A DNA stretch of 64,000 bases from Daedaleopsis sinensis (lineage: Eukaryota; Basidiomycota; Agaricomycetes; Polyporales; Polyporaceae). Positions 22,981 through 35,856 of this stretch are shown piece after piece. A program made the translations under genes and the position numbers. Under the pieces are notes generated by a model. The model worked only from the letters and a program-made list of their open reading frames with translations. It had not been told where the DNA came from and ran no database searches. The DNA is taken from contig CM066307.1 of NCBI GenBank assembly GCA_033807695.1, forward strand, positions 4,216,001-4,280,000. The letters run 5' to 3'. Numbering within the stretch: the first letter of the stretch is position 1; the number at the start of each line of letters is the position of its first letter.

Positions 22981-24330
22981 CCCGGGTGTAGTCATTGTAT
23001 TGTCGCCGTGTCGTTTTCCTGCAGGTTATGCATGAACCGGAACCTCGGATCTCAGACCGGAGATCTGAGCGTACACAACCTCCCTCCTCCGGAATGGCCG
23101 GGGACTACTGCCCACTCACTGGTCGAAACCTACGGTCACGGTCCTGCTACTGTCGGCTAGTCCACGTGCGCCCACAGCAGGCGCTGTGAAGTTGTCGTGA
23201 CCGTTTTCGATGACCACCCTCCGTCCTCCACTTGTCACTCACTCAATAACTCCCCTGGCACGTCTCACTGCGCTCCTGACGCTCTCCGACGTGGCTGCGT
23301 TGCCTGTCTCTCCTAGAATCGATCTTATCGCGCGTCCGAAGCTCTCCAATGTGAGGGCCTATATTCCCTCCATGCAACCATTTGTCGCTCCTCGACCTTT
23401 GGAGTAGATCTCGGAAGCCATCGCCAATACGCGGGAGGAAGACCGAACGTGCTGGTGTCCGTCCATGGTGCTGTCGAGCTCGGCTCAACTCAGTGGACAC
23501 ACATCTCCCTCGGTCCAGTCGCGTACTCCGCACACCACCCTTCCGCTGTCGTCAGTCTCAGCATCCTGCTCTGAAGACAGTTCCAAGTCATTCTACGCGT
23601 TTGTGAGTGATGAATGCTATGTGGCCCGGGAGACGATTGCTTCACTACGAGCCTGGCGGAGAGATCAAGACGCAGGTGAGTGCACATGTCTCTGCGTCTT
23701 CCTTTCCTTCGCGATCGCTATGAGAGTGCCCGGCTGCTTCGTTGGTGTTCGCGATGCAGAAGTGGCCGTTTTCAGTACAACGCGGGGCGGCCTCTTCTGA
23801 CCGCTCCTCCCACAGTCAGCGCAACGTAGTCTCCTGCTAGAGGTGCATGCGGGACGCTCGACCGCTCCGCTCGTGCCGCAAGGAGAACAGAGCACGGGCC
23901 AAAGAATCCCACGTGCTGCATATATGCAAGAGACGGAGAAAGCGGGAGTACACTCGATGAGGACGGCGACGCGACGTCTACTGCCTGTGTGCACGTTTAC
24001 AAGGACAGTCCCGTATATTCTCTACCTCCCCGACAGTCAGCGCTCATCCCTCAGAACCTGGCGATTCAAATTTCGTCGCATGGCGCATATGCTGGAGCCC
24101 AGCGACTATCGATCGGAAAGAGGGATCGCATACTGGTCGCTGGTGATGCTCGATCTGAAGGCCTGACGACCGAACCCTCCTGCACCTTCGTTCACGCACC
24201 GGTCCTCTCGTAGAGCCTCCAAGCTTTTGCGCTCGCGCGGACTTATTAATAGGTAAGATTTCTCTCACCTGCCCGTGTTCTCGCGCCACGCAGAAGTCGG
24301 CGGACTTGCTGCGGTAGGTGCCATAAGAGC
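22981..24330. repeat. Decayed repeat unit, copy 3 of 3
   Basis: Diverged counterpart of 13231-14420 plus 15500-15960, continuing the direct duplication downstream of the second F-box gene. No open gene is present. Confidence 0.5.
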
Positions 24331-25724
24331 GTCACCGCCTGCTTCGAAGACGTTGACGGTCGATACACCGTGTTGGGTAGCAGTGTCCATCCACTCGCAG
24401 CAGCAGACTGTCTGCCTCAGTCGCGGGACCAACAACACTTCCGCATAACGGGAGTGGGGTGAGTCGCACGACTGACTCGGAGTACCACCGCGGGAGGCAC
24501 AGATCAAGTTGCTTGGGACGTATTGACGCTGATACGTTCTCGACAATCAGTAACCACTGCGCCGTCAATCAGATAGATACGTACGCACGAGCTAGGTTAG
24601 CTCTTATGATGAAAAAAAGCAGCGGCCCAATAGCTTCGGTAGCAGAGCGCGTAGCAGGCCATGGCCCATGATGTTCGATTTGCTGTTGCACTTCTGCCTC
24701 AGTCTCTCCGAGATTTCTCGAGATCATTTGAACATTCGGCTGACGAACAACCATCGTCATTATCGGCTCAAGCAGCTTCAATCCGCGGTGATCGCGTGCA
24801 GCGTGGAGGGCTCAAGGTGTGGCGTGGATGCAATGAAATGAAGATACGCAGGGACTTCATCGCCTCCCCAGTTCGCATTGATGAGTCAGAAAGGCTCAAA
24901 GTGTGGCATTGACGTAATGAGGATAATCACAACGACTTTAAACAGTGTAAAAGTGTGCTAGGTGCGAGAAAACACAACGACTCACCTTCCGAGTCAGCGA
25001 CTTGGCACACCGTGCACCTCGGAGTGCCTTCCTTGGAGGAGGGACGCGCGACGATGATCTACCGTCGTCCAGAGGACGCTGCTTCAGATCTATGCATCCC
25101 TATAACTTGCTGTGATTGTGCGTCGATCGAGCATAGGAAATGTTCGTGTGGGATAACCACCAGTGGGTCACGGTTCAAGTGGACGAAATTGAAGGGATAA
25201 CTAACGCCCGGATATTGCCGTCCGTATTAACGCTCCGACCAAACGAACAGGACGTTCGGCGTCAAGAGTCTCTTCCTCCTCGAGCCTTCTCGCATTGACC
25301 GACAATCGTCGCTGGGACCTGTTTTGCATCCAGCACTAACTTAATCCCACTGCACTACGAACGACTCTCTTCGCTGGCTCAAGGAGCGAGAGAACTTGCG
25401 GTTTATCCATCCCTTTCGAACGGCCCCCGAAAGTTCTCAGTAGTACACTCTCAAGCGGCTCCGAACTCCAGGATTCTGCATGACTCTCGCATGCGCATCT
25501 ATCTGTGCCGAATGCGATCGTCTTATATTCCGTTAACGTCTCCATGTCTTCACGAAAATCTCTGCTCTCCGGGATCGACTTCACGCTCCCGTCTCTTCAT
25601 CGAGGTGGCAGGCAAGACGTAAGGCTGCGCACGCGACGATAACTTTGGCAAGTGGGTGATGTGATGGATGGACTCGATGGGTTGAGTTTGAAGCTAGTAA
25701 CGGCTGGCCGGGCTTCCGGTAAGT
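24331..25724. other. Gene-free region
   Basis: About 1.4 kb with no frame above 100 codons and no recognisable protein. The phrase (g/a)ggctcaa(g/a)gtgtggc(g/a)t recurs at 24807 and 24894, a short local duplication. Nothing else is seen. Confidence 0.45.
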
Positions 25725-25868
25725 CCATCCATGTACATCCATGTCGTCCCCATGTACATCCCCATGTCGTCCCCATGTACATCCATGTCGTCCCCATGTA
25801 CATCCCCATGTCGTCCCCATGTACATCCATGTCGTCCCGATGTACATCCATGTCGTCCCCATGTACAT
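25725..25868. repeat. Minisatellite, 21/24-bp alternating units
   Basis: The phrase catgtcgtccccatgtacat repeats about six times, with atcc and atcccc spacers alternating so that a higher-order period of roughly 45 bp appears. The array is open on both strands because unit lengths are multiples of three (minus strand reads Val-His-Gly-Asp-Asp-Met-Asp type repeats). There is no evidence that it is translated. Confidence 0.85.
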
Positions 25869-26181
25869 GCCCCTTCGAATTCCGCACTCCATCCGTGTCC
25901 CTGCCATCTTGTAGCTGCAGGACTTGCAATTGACCCAAGGGAAAACGAAAGCTCGCTCCAAATCTCTCGCGCTCCTCTTCCGGGCGATGCATGCTTGGGG
26001 TCTAGCGGAGCACACGCGTGCGCTCTTCAGCTGCGGACAGGCCGTCACCCGTGTGCTATACTTCTCCCTCCTGTACTTGAACAAAATGCGACAACACGCG
26101 ACTCGTACACACTTCCCTTTTCGTCTTACTGTGAGTCGTTGTTATCCTAGTATCTACCAACCTCCCTTCCCTCTCTAGGGT

Positions 26182-26257
26182 AGGCTGAAAGTTCTTGTGA
26201 GGGGGGGGTGCAGATGACCCCCGTGGGAACGTCGGAGAATGAACGTGCCGACGGCAC
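26182..26257 (+). repeat. Left terminal inverted repeat
   Basis: 76 bp, beginning AGGCTGAAAGTTC with a run of eight G. It is the reverse complement of 27217-27291 with three differences. Confidence 0.85.
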
Positions 26258-26364
26258 CCTGCCAGAATGTATGAGACGCCGGTGGCGCGACTCTTGGTGT
26301 CCTTCGTCCACGACGTCCTCATGCCTGTACTACCTCGTATACCCTCTATAATCCTATCTTAGAC

Positions 26365-26655
26365 ATGGCTAATGAGGTTTCCACCATCACATCTCAGAAA
26401 CTTGCGGAGATCTTTTAGGAAAAGTGCGGCATCGTTGCCCCTCGCGACTTCCAGCTCGCGCACGGCCTCGACCTCATTCACGGCCGCGATCTCTTCCTCG
26501 TCGCTGCACCTGGCTTCGGAAAAACTCTGGTCATGGCAGCACCTTTTCTAGCGGCGCAATATCTAGGCAGAAACGGCATCGGTATTGTGGTGGTCCCGAC
26601 GAAAATACTCACGGAACAGCAGGTCTGGTCCAATCTCGTCGGACTCGAGGAATGA
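26365..26655 (+). pseudogene. RecQ-like helicase N-terminal fragment with in-frame stop
   Basis: One frame from ATG 26365 to a TGA ending at 26655 contains PRDFQLAHGLDLIHGRD, the Walker A motif APGFGKT, and GIGIVVVPTKILTEQQ, matching the start of the helicase domain (motifs 0, I and Ia) of RecQ-type DEAH helicases. These are very abundant in polypore genomes, often in repeats. A TAG at 26416-26418 interrupts the frame after 17 codons and everything beyond motif Ia is missing, so this is a relic of about 95 codons. It lies between the two terminal inverted repeats of the 26182-27291 element and was presumably captured by it. Confidence 0.75.
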
Positions 26656-27216
26656 GTCTGAGCCGTAGATACATACTGACTTACGTGAATTCTAAACAGG
26701 CTGAGGCGTTTAAATCATACAACCTCTTGGCCTTGGCGATAAAAGTGCTGGAAGGCCCTGGGATGTCGGGCAGTCGTGCGTGAATCTCTGGCAGAGAATG
26801 CTGCGCTCCCGGGTGGTCCACAGCCTGAGCCTGATGCCAGGATGAGCTACCCCAGTGATGGGGGGAGCTCGAGCTTGGCAAACACTCCTGATCCCGAGCC
26901 TAAAAGCAGTAGAATGTCAGCGTGGCATGAACTTGAGAACGTGAGATATTGAGCTCACTGTGAATGATGGACCGTCCCTCAGATCTGAGTCGTCGCTGCG
27001 GCTGTCCGAAGAGCTAGTTCCGAGCTGAGAATTGTAAGTACACGGATGGATTTCTCAAGCGGCTGGCACCCACTTCTGATGTCTCCGAGTGCGACGAAGC
27101 ACTGACATTGTGAGCCTCACTCATGATTTGCGACCGGACGCGTCGAGGAGGAAGACAAGCGTCGATATGCACGCGTCGCGACGCGTGAATAGACGCGGAA
27201 AGACTCGAAGGTGAAT

Positions 27217-27291
27217 GTGCCGTCGGCATGTTCATTCTCCGACGTTCCCACGGGGGTCATCTGCACCCCCCCTCACAAGAACTTCCAGCCT
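27217..27291 (-). repeat. Right terminal inverted repeat
   Basis: 75 bp. Read on the minus strand it begins AGGCTGGAAGTTC with a run of seven G, and it matches the left repeat. Confidence 0.85.
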
Positions 27292-28511
27292 CTATTCTGT
27301 AGGAACGACTGTCTTCCGGGTTCAGAACTAGAGGCTGGTCTACGAGCCTACTCTAGGGCGCTATCCTCGCTATCAGCCTGTGGCGCTTAGGCACGACGCT
27401 CCTCAAGACTGATTCCTCTTTCATTTCGTTCTGCCGAAGCCTTTACGGAAGCTCGCGATCGAGAGCGGCTACTTGTGGCCAGTAGTCCCGATTGGATTGC
27501 CCGTTCCTACAACAACATTGTCAATGTAGCGTGGATTAGCGAGCCTCGTATTTACAGGCATGTGAGTCATTCTGCACGGACGCTCCTTGACATGGCTGTA
27601 GGCTCACTAATGATCTACATGTAGCATATTCGCATTCCTAGGTAAGGTCACAGCCTGCCAAACCGCCCGCCGGAGCTGCACCTACAGCGACTAACGGGGG
27701 GTCAGCCATTTCCGGAACTCAATATCATGGTTCCTCGCCGCTGGACCCACCAGACGGGGAAGACTGAGATCGAGGCGGACGAGGCTCGTACTTGTCCAAA
27801 GCTTGTTTTTCGCTTTAAGACAGCACGGATGCAAGGTGGCGGTGCGCCATCGTGGACCCCGCCGAGCTTCATAATACGACTCACGTACGGGCGGTCTGCC
27901 TCGGCATAAGTCAACTGGGTGAGTCTGTATCTGCTCCGGTCTTGTCTCTGTTTGCCTCGATACCCGCTGTATGCTGACAGTTTGTCTAGCAGTCCTCAGT
28001 AGTATGTGCACTATGTGCGTGGCAGTCTGTGGTGACAACCTCCCGGGAGCCCCCAGCTTGCGGGAAACGGTTCTAACCTCTTCCTCGCTACAGTCCTTCG
28101 GACATAACTTCGCACTGTATTTTGATAATCATGATGCCCTGCAGCCGCGTCCGATCAGGCTGCGAAAATGGCGCAACGCTCGACGGTCGGATCCTCATTC
28201 GCACACGTTTGCCGCTCTTAGATCCTGGATTCCCCAAGCTCCCCAACGTCTTTGTCTCGCATACAGTGATACACGGCGTCGCGAAACACCCCATGAGCGT
28301 CATCATGTCGGCCCAACGGGCATGAAGTACATCCGGAAGCCGGATGGTGCTCGCTAGAGCCTCGCAATATGGAGTGAGTAGGTCGGTCCTCCTCACCGAT
28401 TGGCATATACTCATGACACCGCTGACACTCCGACACCGAGATACGCTACAGACTACCTTCCTGATCTATGCGACGGGACTTACTACCGCTGCCGCCGACG
28501 CTCGTGGAGAC
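27292..28511. other. Gene-free region upstream of the esterase
   Basis: About 1.2 kb between the inverted-repeat element and the carboxylesterase promoter. Frames up to 128 codons exist but have no recognisable domain. A second aggctgg motif occurs at 27332, just outside the element. Confidence 0.4.
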
Positions 28512-28518
28512 TTTATAA
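28512..28518 (+). promoter_or_regulatory. TATA-like box of the carboxylesterase gene
   Basis: TTTATAA about 70 bases before the first in-frame ATG (28587), a plausible core-promoter spacing if the 5' UTR is short. Confidence 0.4.
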
Positions 28519-28586
28519 CGGCCAGAACTCAATCGGAATCCCTCACACCGACCGACCACACGACCACCAAACACCGAGCACCGAAC

Positions 28587-30806
<2,220 letters not shown>

Positions 30807-30910
30807 GGACGGACGTCGCTCTTGTCAGTGACGCTAGTGGGTCCGGTTCTTGAGGACTCTACATTAGCTTCCACATATTAGGTCGACTGCTTAAGGGCGC
30901 AGAGATCGGT

Positions 30911-30916
30911 AATAAA
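30911..30916 (+). terminator. Possible polyadenylation signal of the carboxylesterase
   Basis: AATAAA followed by further AT-rich sequence (tactaataatc), about 105 bases after the stop codon. Confidence 0.35.
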
Positions 30917-31219
30917 TACTAATAATCATCACGTTCATTGCTGTTCGCACACCTCATCTTCGTATGAGAGCCACTCTGATGGGCCGTCGATTCGGCCCAT
31001 GATCCGCTCGCGGCCGTCGTGGTTTAAGTCGGGCGAGCGCGGTATGTGCGAAACACGGAATGTTGTACTTCATGGCGGCAAGACGGAACACACAGCGAGC
31101 ACAGGGAACAGAGTGCCATGTTCAGGTGCGCCAGAGAATACGAACGACACATGCCATTGATCCCCATTTGAGTATCTGGCGACGAATCACAGCACCTGGA
31201 TGCGCTCGGGAAACTCAAG

Positions 31220-32090
31220 CTAGTCTACGTCCGGTCGTGCGGCCTCCCGCTGGAATCTGGTGGGGACTCTGAACAGGACGTCCCTGTGCCCCTCCCGCCT
31301 CAGCAAGTACTTCCCCCCGTCTCGCAGCAGGAACTTCTCCTCTCCGGGCACCGGAGCCCTGTCAGCCCCCGGCCTCCTGGCCCAGGTGAAGCTCTCCTCC
31401 ATCGAGTATATCCGCATGCCCGGCCCGTGCATCATGAACGAGCTAGCGGTAAGGTAGAGCTCGAACGCGAATGGCGAGTTGACGGGCTCGCCGGTCGCGG
31501 TGTGCACGAAGTCCATGCAGTACTCCGCGAAGTTGGGGAGCGCTCCTGGGAAGAGCCGGATGGAGTACGTGCTCTGCGGGATCGGGCGGATGTACACCCC
31601 AGGCGTGTTCGGGTCGCGCGGTTTTTGCTGCAGCGAACTTCCCGTCCAGCCACGCGTAGATGCCCTCCTCCGGCCCTTGGTATTCCGAGCCTCCGGTTCC
31701 AGCTATGAGGGTATCGAAGTCGTTGCGCGGGGTGAAGCTGGGGTATCTCTCTCTGCACTTCTCGATAAGCAGTGTTCGCATCGTGCCTGTGACTTGGCGG
31801 ATGATAGGAATGATGAGTGTAGTATAATTCTCGTCACCACGGTCCGGGGAGGACGCCACTGGCGAAGGCGACGTCGACTTTGGTTGGGTGGGCGGCGAGT
31901 TGCTGCTGCGTGACAGAGCGGATTCCGATTACGCTTGGGGTCGTGTGCTCTTGTCGTAAGGACTATGTCTGAGTTTGTTACTCTGTGCGTTGAGGACGTA
32001 ACCATCAGCACACGAGCCTCTGTAAGACTACAGGTGGCAGTTACGCGAACTCACCTTGACCACCTCTGCCTTGACCGATTTAGAAGACAT
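31220..32090 (-). pseudogene. Hypothetical protein gene with two apparent frameshifts
   Basis: Minus strand. A TATA box (32193-32199), an ATG at 32090 and a 12-codon first exon (32090-32055, donor GTGAGT) join in phase at 31962 to SVIGIRSVTQQQL. The frame then shifts by one base near 31862 into DENYTTLIIPIIRQVTGTMR and GTGGSEYQGPEEGIYAW, and again near 31625 into TPGVYIRPIPQSTYSIRLFP and a long tail ending at 31220. No intron fits at either shift. The joined segments look like one soluble protein of about 270 residues, but I recognise no family. Either this is a young pseudogene or the sequence has two single-base errors. The promoter and the clean first intron argue that it was recently functional. 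Confidence 0.5.
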
Positions 32091-32192
32091 GTTGATGAAT
32101 GATGAGTGAGTAGAAGGAGTTGAGTGGAGCCGGGTCGAAGCAGTAGTTGCTGGTAGTGGTCGACGATTCCGAGTGTTGACGTTGAACTAGGC

Positions 32193-32199
32193 TATATAT
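32193..32199 (-). promoter_or_regulatory. TATA box for the gene at 31220-32090
   Basis: Read on the minus strand this is TATATAG, about 105 bases upstream of the ATG at 32090. Confidence 0.45.
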
Positions 32200-34095
32200 C
32201 CCGGCGCCAACCTCAATCAATTAGCGCTGTCGCCTTTGCTCTTTATTGTACTCTTTCCCGGTCGCTCATCAAGAGAGGTATGCAGTCTTGATTGACACTA
32301 CGCACATGAAAGAAACGTGTCTACTCCAAATGTGGGCATATACACTAAGCCATAAGGACTATTGACAGCGCGCGAAGTAAGGTACGTACTGCTCAATGTT
32401 TTGTCTAGTACGTCTCGCTCTGCTTCAAAGGACGTTGAACGAGCAGACCTCGAGATCTGTATTACAGCTCGACACGCTGAGCGTGGTATCAAGCTGGACC
32501 CGCCAGAAGTATGGCATGAGAATGAACTTGAAAGAATGTTCGAGCGGGATGACCGACGATGGTCGCTACAATCGGCTGAGTCAATAGGTCGTGTTGACGC
32601 GGTAGACATCATGTTCAGCTGCAAACATTCGGCGGGAGAGAAGGACTGAGGAGACTCGTACCGGCGGCGACAACGCTCTGGCGCGTGGGGCTGTCGCACG
32701 GGTATGCCATGGCGTCCATGTTGCTTCAAAGGGATTCGCGCGTGTCGCCGTGTCGACCGTGACGTTGGGCAACTACTCTGAGTACTTGAGTACTCTGCAG
32801 CGACTTCAATTTCCTTAGATCGCAGCGGACTCCGACGACCGAGTGGCCGTCTGGCCTGAAGAGCCTGAGCACACGAGAGTCGCCCATGTACAGGCTGAGT
32901 CGACGATCGGAGTCGGAGGTGGGTAAAAACAAGATGAGCTGTGTATCGCATGACCATGCTATGGCGTGTCCGACAGAACGGCAGTTCTGAGCTACGACAG
33001 AAGACGCAGGACGTGGGCAGCGCGGAGAACCAGACACCCCGGCCCAACCTCGGTGCAGTTGCGCGGATAGGAGTGTTTGCGCGTCCAATCTTGTATGCGA
33101 CAGTAAGACGGAAAAGGGGTGGCCAGGGGGGACAAGAGACGCAACGTACCCTACGTGCTCCTCCAATCGTAGTCCTCAAGCCATGGGCATCATCTGGGGT
33201 CACCGTGATGGACATGGTCCGCGGACTCAGTCAGTCGTAGCCCAGTGTCCCAAAGTCCGCCGTCTGAGCAGCGATTAACTTGACTGTCGGCAGTAGACGA
33301 GTATCACCGTAGTCAAGCTCGATGGATGCGTTGTAGGCGTGCGATTCCAAGACCAGTGATGTACGAATCGTCGAGACCAATTGTGGAGGGAGGAGACAAG
33401 GTGTCATTGAAATAGGCGCCGGTTACTCTGCTTGCTTCGTACGCTCACCGTGATCGGCCATTGACTCGATAAATCCGACACTGTCTGTCGTCTCTTCCTG
33501 ACTCTGGACCAAGCTCGATTTTCCCCCTCCTCTTGCTAGATGCGGAAGAAAGCCTCTCAAGGTCCTAGATATCCCAGGAGTCCCAACCGGCATTGAAAAC
33601 GACGCTCTTTCTCAGTCCGGCCTATGACCGTTATCTGCACCATTGTGCACAGCAGAAATTTAGCCGCTAATTGAGGACGACCACTCCAGTCTGCCAATAC
33701 AAGCAGGATCTCCGAACTACTGCAATATACGGTACGTCACCAGAACCTCTACATGTTGCTTTCATGCCAAAGTACTTACCTCCTCCCACTCTCTGGGCAC
33801 CCGATCCCGGGCCCTTCAGGTTGTCGCTGTCCCTTAGAAGTCTACCTCCACTACTAGCCTCGCATCAAGTATCAAGCTGAGCTCGGCACGTTCTAGTCAA
33901 AGAATAGCTTCGTGTGACGAAGGATCAACAGGAAGGTAGACGATAGAGTCTGATACTGGTACGTACTCCGCGTTGTCTCCGCCTCTACCTTACTACCACG
34001 GTCGCCGAACGAGCGGCGGGTCTTAGACTGCTAAGTCATGACTCAGACTCAGAAGTGATCGCATTAGGTGTCATACAGCTACTTTTACTCTGTGG
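32200..34095. other. Gene-free region
   Basis: About 1.9 kb. Minus-strand frames at 33215-32298 and 33166-32726 overlap one another and contain protein-like stretches, but no start, splice scheme or domain makes a convincing gene. The rest shows nothing. Confidence 0.4.
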
Positions 34096-35201
34096 TTATG
34101 CTCGCAGATCACTGCGACCCCAATTCGGAAGCTTCGCCGACGGCACGCCCGCAGTCGCCGGCAACGCCTTCCACGCCTCCGTGCGCAACGCATTGTACTG
34201 CTCGTACGTCGCCGCCATACATGCCCTACAGCAGCGCATCTCCTCCATTGCACACGGGTCCACGAACCGGGGCCCATGGATGTAGCGCAGAAACGCGTCG
34301 CTGAGCACGTCCCCCGTGAGCACGTCCCGCACCGCCTCGCCGCCGTCTTGGGTCAGCTCCGGGAAGCGCACGAAGGCGGAGATGAACTTCATGCAGCTCT
34401 TGGTGGGGCGGACGCAGGCGGGGGACGTCGTGAACGACGCGAGCCGCTCGACCAATGTGGCCCCCCACACCCGCAGCCGGGCCTGAGCGCGCTGGACGAG
34501 CGCGGTGTCGCTCGGGGAGAGCGTCTCGGGCGTGAGGCCCGCGCGCAGCCCGCCGACGCTCAGCACGTGCGTCTGGACTTGGCAGCACGCGTAGAACGCG
34601 GCGGGGAGCAGCGCTGGGGCGCCGTAGCGGTCACCGAGGGCGCGGAGCAGGTTGTATGCCTGGAAGACGTCGGTCTCCTCGAAGGCGTGGCTGCGCCGAT
34701 ACTCGTCGCGTGTGTCCCAGGCGGAGAGTGTGCTTGGGAAGATGTGCTTCAGCCGTGCGATCACCTCCAGCCCCAGGTGGACGATGTCGTACTTGGCAGC
34801 CATGCGGAGATAAGCGGCGAGCACCTCGAACGGGGTCTCGTCTCCGATAGACCTGCCAAGGTGTACGGTAGTAGGTTAGTACATGCGCCCCGGGTATGAC
34901 TCGGTTGTGCCGCTTACTGTTTGCCGTAGACGAGAAGAAGAAAGTGAGTGAGATCGTACGCAGTGTCGAAGAGTTGGACGGCGCATAGCTTGGCTCCAGG
35001 TCCAACGATGGCAGTCTGCGAAGGGCTACTGGCGATCATTCTGTCGAGAAGATGGGGGTCGAAGCGCTCGAAAATGTTCCTGTGCACAGGAAACGTTTGC
35101 CACTTGTTTTCGGAGAGCAGGACATCTGGTACACCAGGAACTTCAAGTAAGGCGGTACGGTGTAGTATACTCTGCGCGTTATAGAGATCATGGTTGCTCA
35201 T
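34096..35201 (-). CDS. BTB/POZ domain protein 1
   Basis: Exons 35201-34918 and 34852-34096 (donor GTAAGC, acceptor TTGGCAG) give 346 residues. The N-terminal BTB domain (about residues 15-95) shows FPVHRNIFERFDPHLLDRMI and LFDTAYDLTHFLLLVYG, the usual H-rich entry helix and D..Y.LT.FL. helix of fungal BTB proteins. A helical region follows (LRMAAKYDIV, FPSTLSAWD, VFQAYNLLRALGDRYG). The end carries C-x6-C (CVRPTKSC), then CRAC and a 15-residue spacer to Trp, shared with the other three BTB genes in this window. BTB proteins often dimerise and act as Cul3 adaptors or transcription co-factors; the role here is unknown. A TATATATAT box lies about 180 bases upstream. Confidence 0.88.
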
Positions 35202-35380
35202 GACGAGTTGTAATGGGAGAGGTGCGGTATCAGGCTGTTGGACGAACTTAACGTCAATGTTGCGACTCGGAGCAATCGCGAAGAAAATGATGGTCGACGA
35301 ACCGTTTGGAAAAACTGCCACTGCGCTTGAAGGTTATCAGGGGAGGATGCGGCGTGTGGTCCGTCGGTGAGCACCGTCTG

Positions 35381-35390
35381 CTATATATAT
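35381..35390 (-). promoter_or_regulatory. TATA-like box upstream of BTB gene 1
   Basis: An alternating tatatatat tract about 180 bases before the BTB ATG at 35201, on the strand-symmetric sequence. Confidence 0.35.
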
Positions 35391-35856
35391 TAGTGTGGTA
35401 CAATGCGCTTACCACATACAAGACCCATTTGCGAACTGTGAATGTCGAGTGCCGCCTTGGAAGGGCATGCGAGCGTGACCCAGTGTCGCCGGGAGAAACA
35501 AACTCATGTTTGATCTGACCAAACTGATTGTGCAGTCCATTGACGGATAGAAGAGTTCTTGCCTTCATTAGAGGCTGGAGTCCGCGCATTGACAATCGCA
35601 GACGTCTTGGAAATGTAGGACCACTCAGGATACCCGTCAACGGAAACGAGGCTCAAAGGGAATAAACGACATACGTACCAATTGAGGCCCGAAGAGACAC
35701 ATCAGCCTAGTATGTTTGTATATCCATGATTCCGAGTCTGAGTTCAGAGTCTGCTAGGGCCACGACAGAGCCCCAAGCTTGCAGCCTCAGGCTGTGCAGG
35801 ACACGTCCATTGAGACACTACTCAGCCATTAGATGCCACCCCGACGCCGACGCCGT

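Larger units (their letters stand above)
26182..27291. mobile_element. Non-autonomous DNA transposon-like element with long terminal inverted repeats
   Basis: The first 76 bases (26182-26257) and the last 75 (27217-27291) are reverse complements with three differences: one G-run length change (8 against 7) and two substitutions. Both ends begin AGGCTG and contain GTTCTTGTGAGGGG and GTGGGAACGTCGGAGAATGA. The interior, about 960 bp, has no transposase, but it carries a helicase fragment (26365-26655). No clear target-site duplication is seen in the flanks (ctctagggt on the left, ctattctgt on the right). The ends are too alike to be ancient. The superfamily cannot be assigned by eye. Confidence 0.75.

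Noticed and set aside
25725..25868. Possible CRISPR-like array
   Set aside because: Eukaryotic tandem repeat without unique spacers and no cas genes.
32298..33215. 305-codon minus-strand frame
   Set aside because: Arg/Ser/Pro-rich shadow composition; a competing frame looks more protein-like, but neither has a supported start or splice set.
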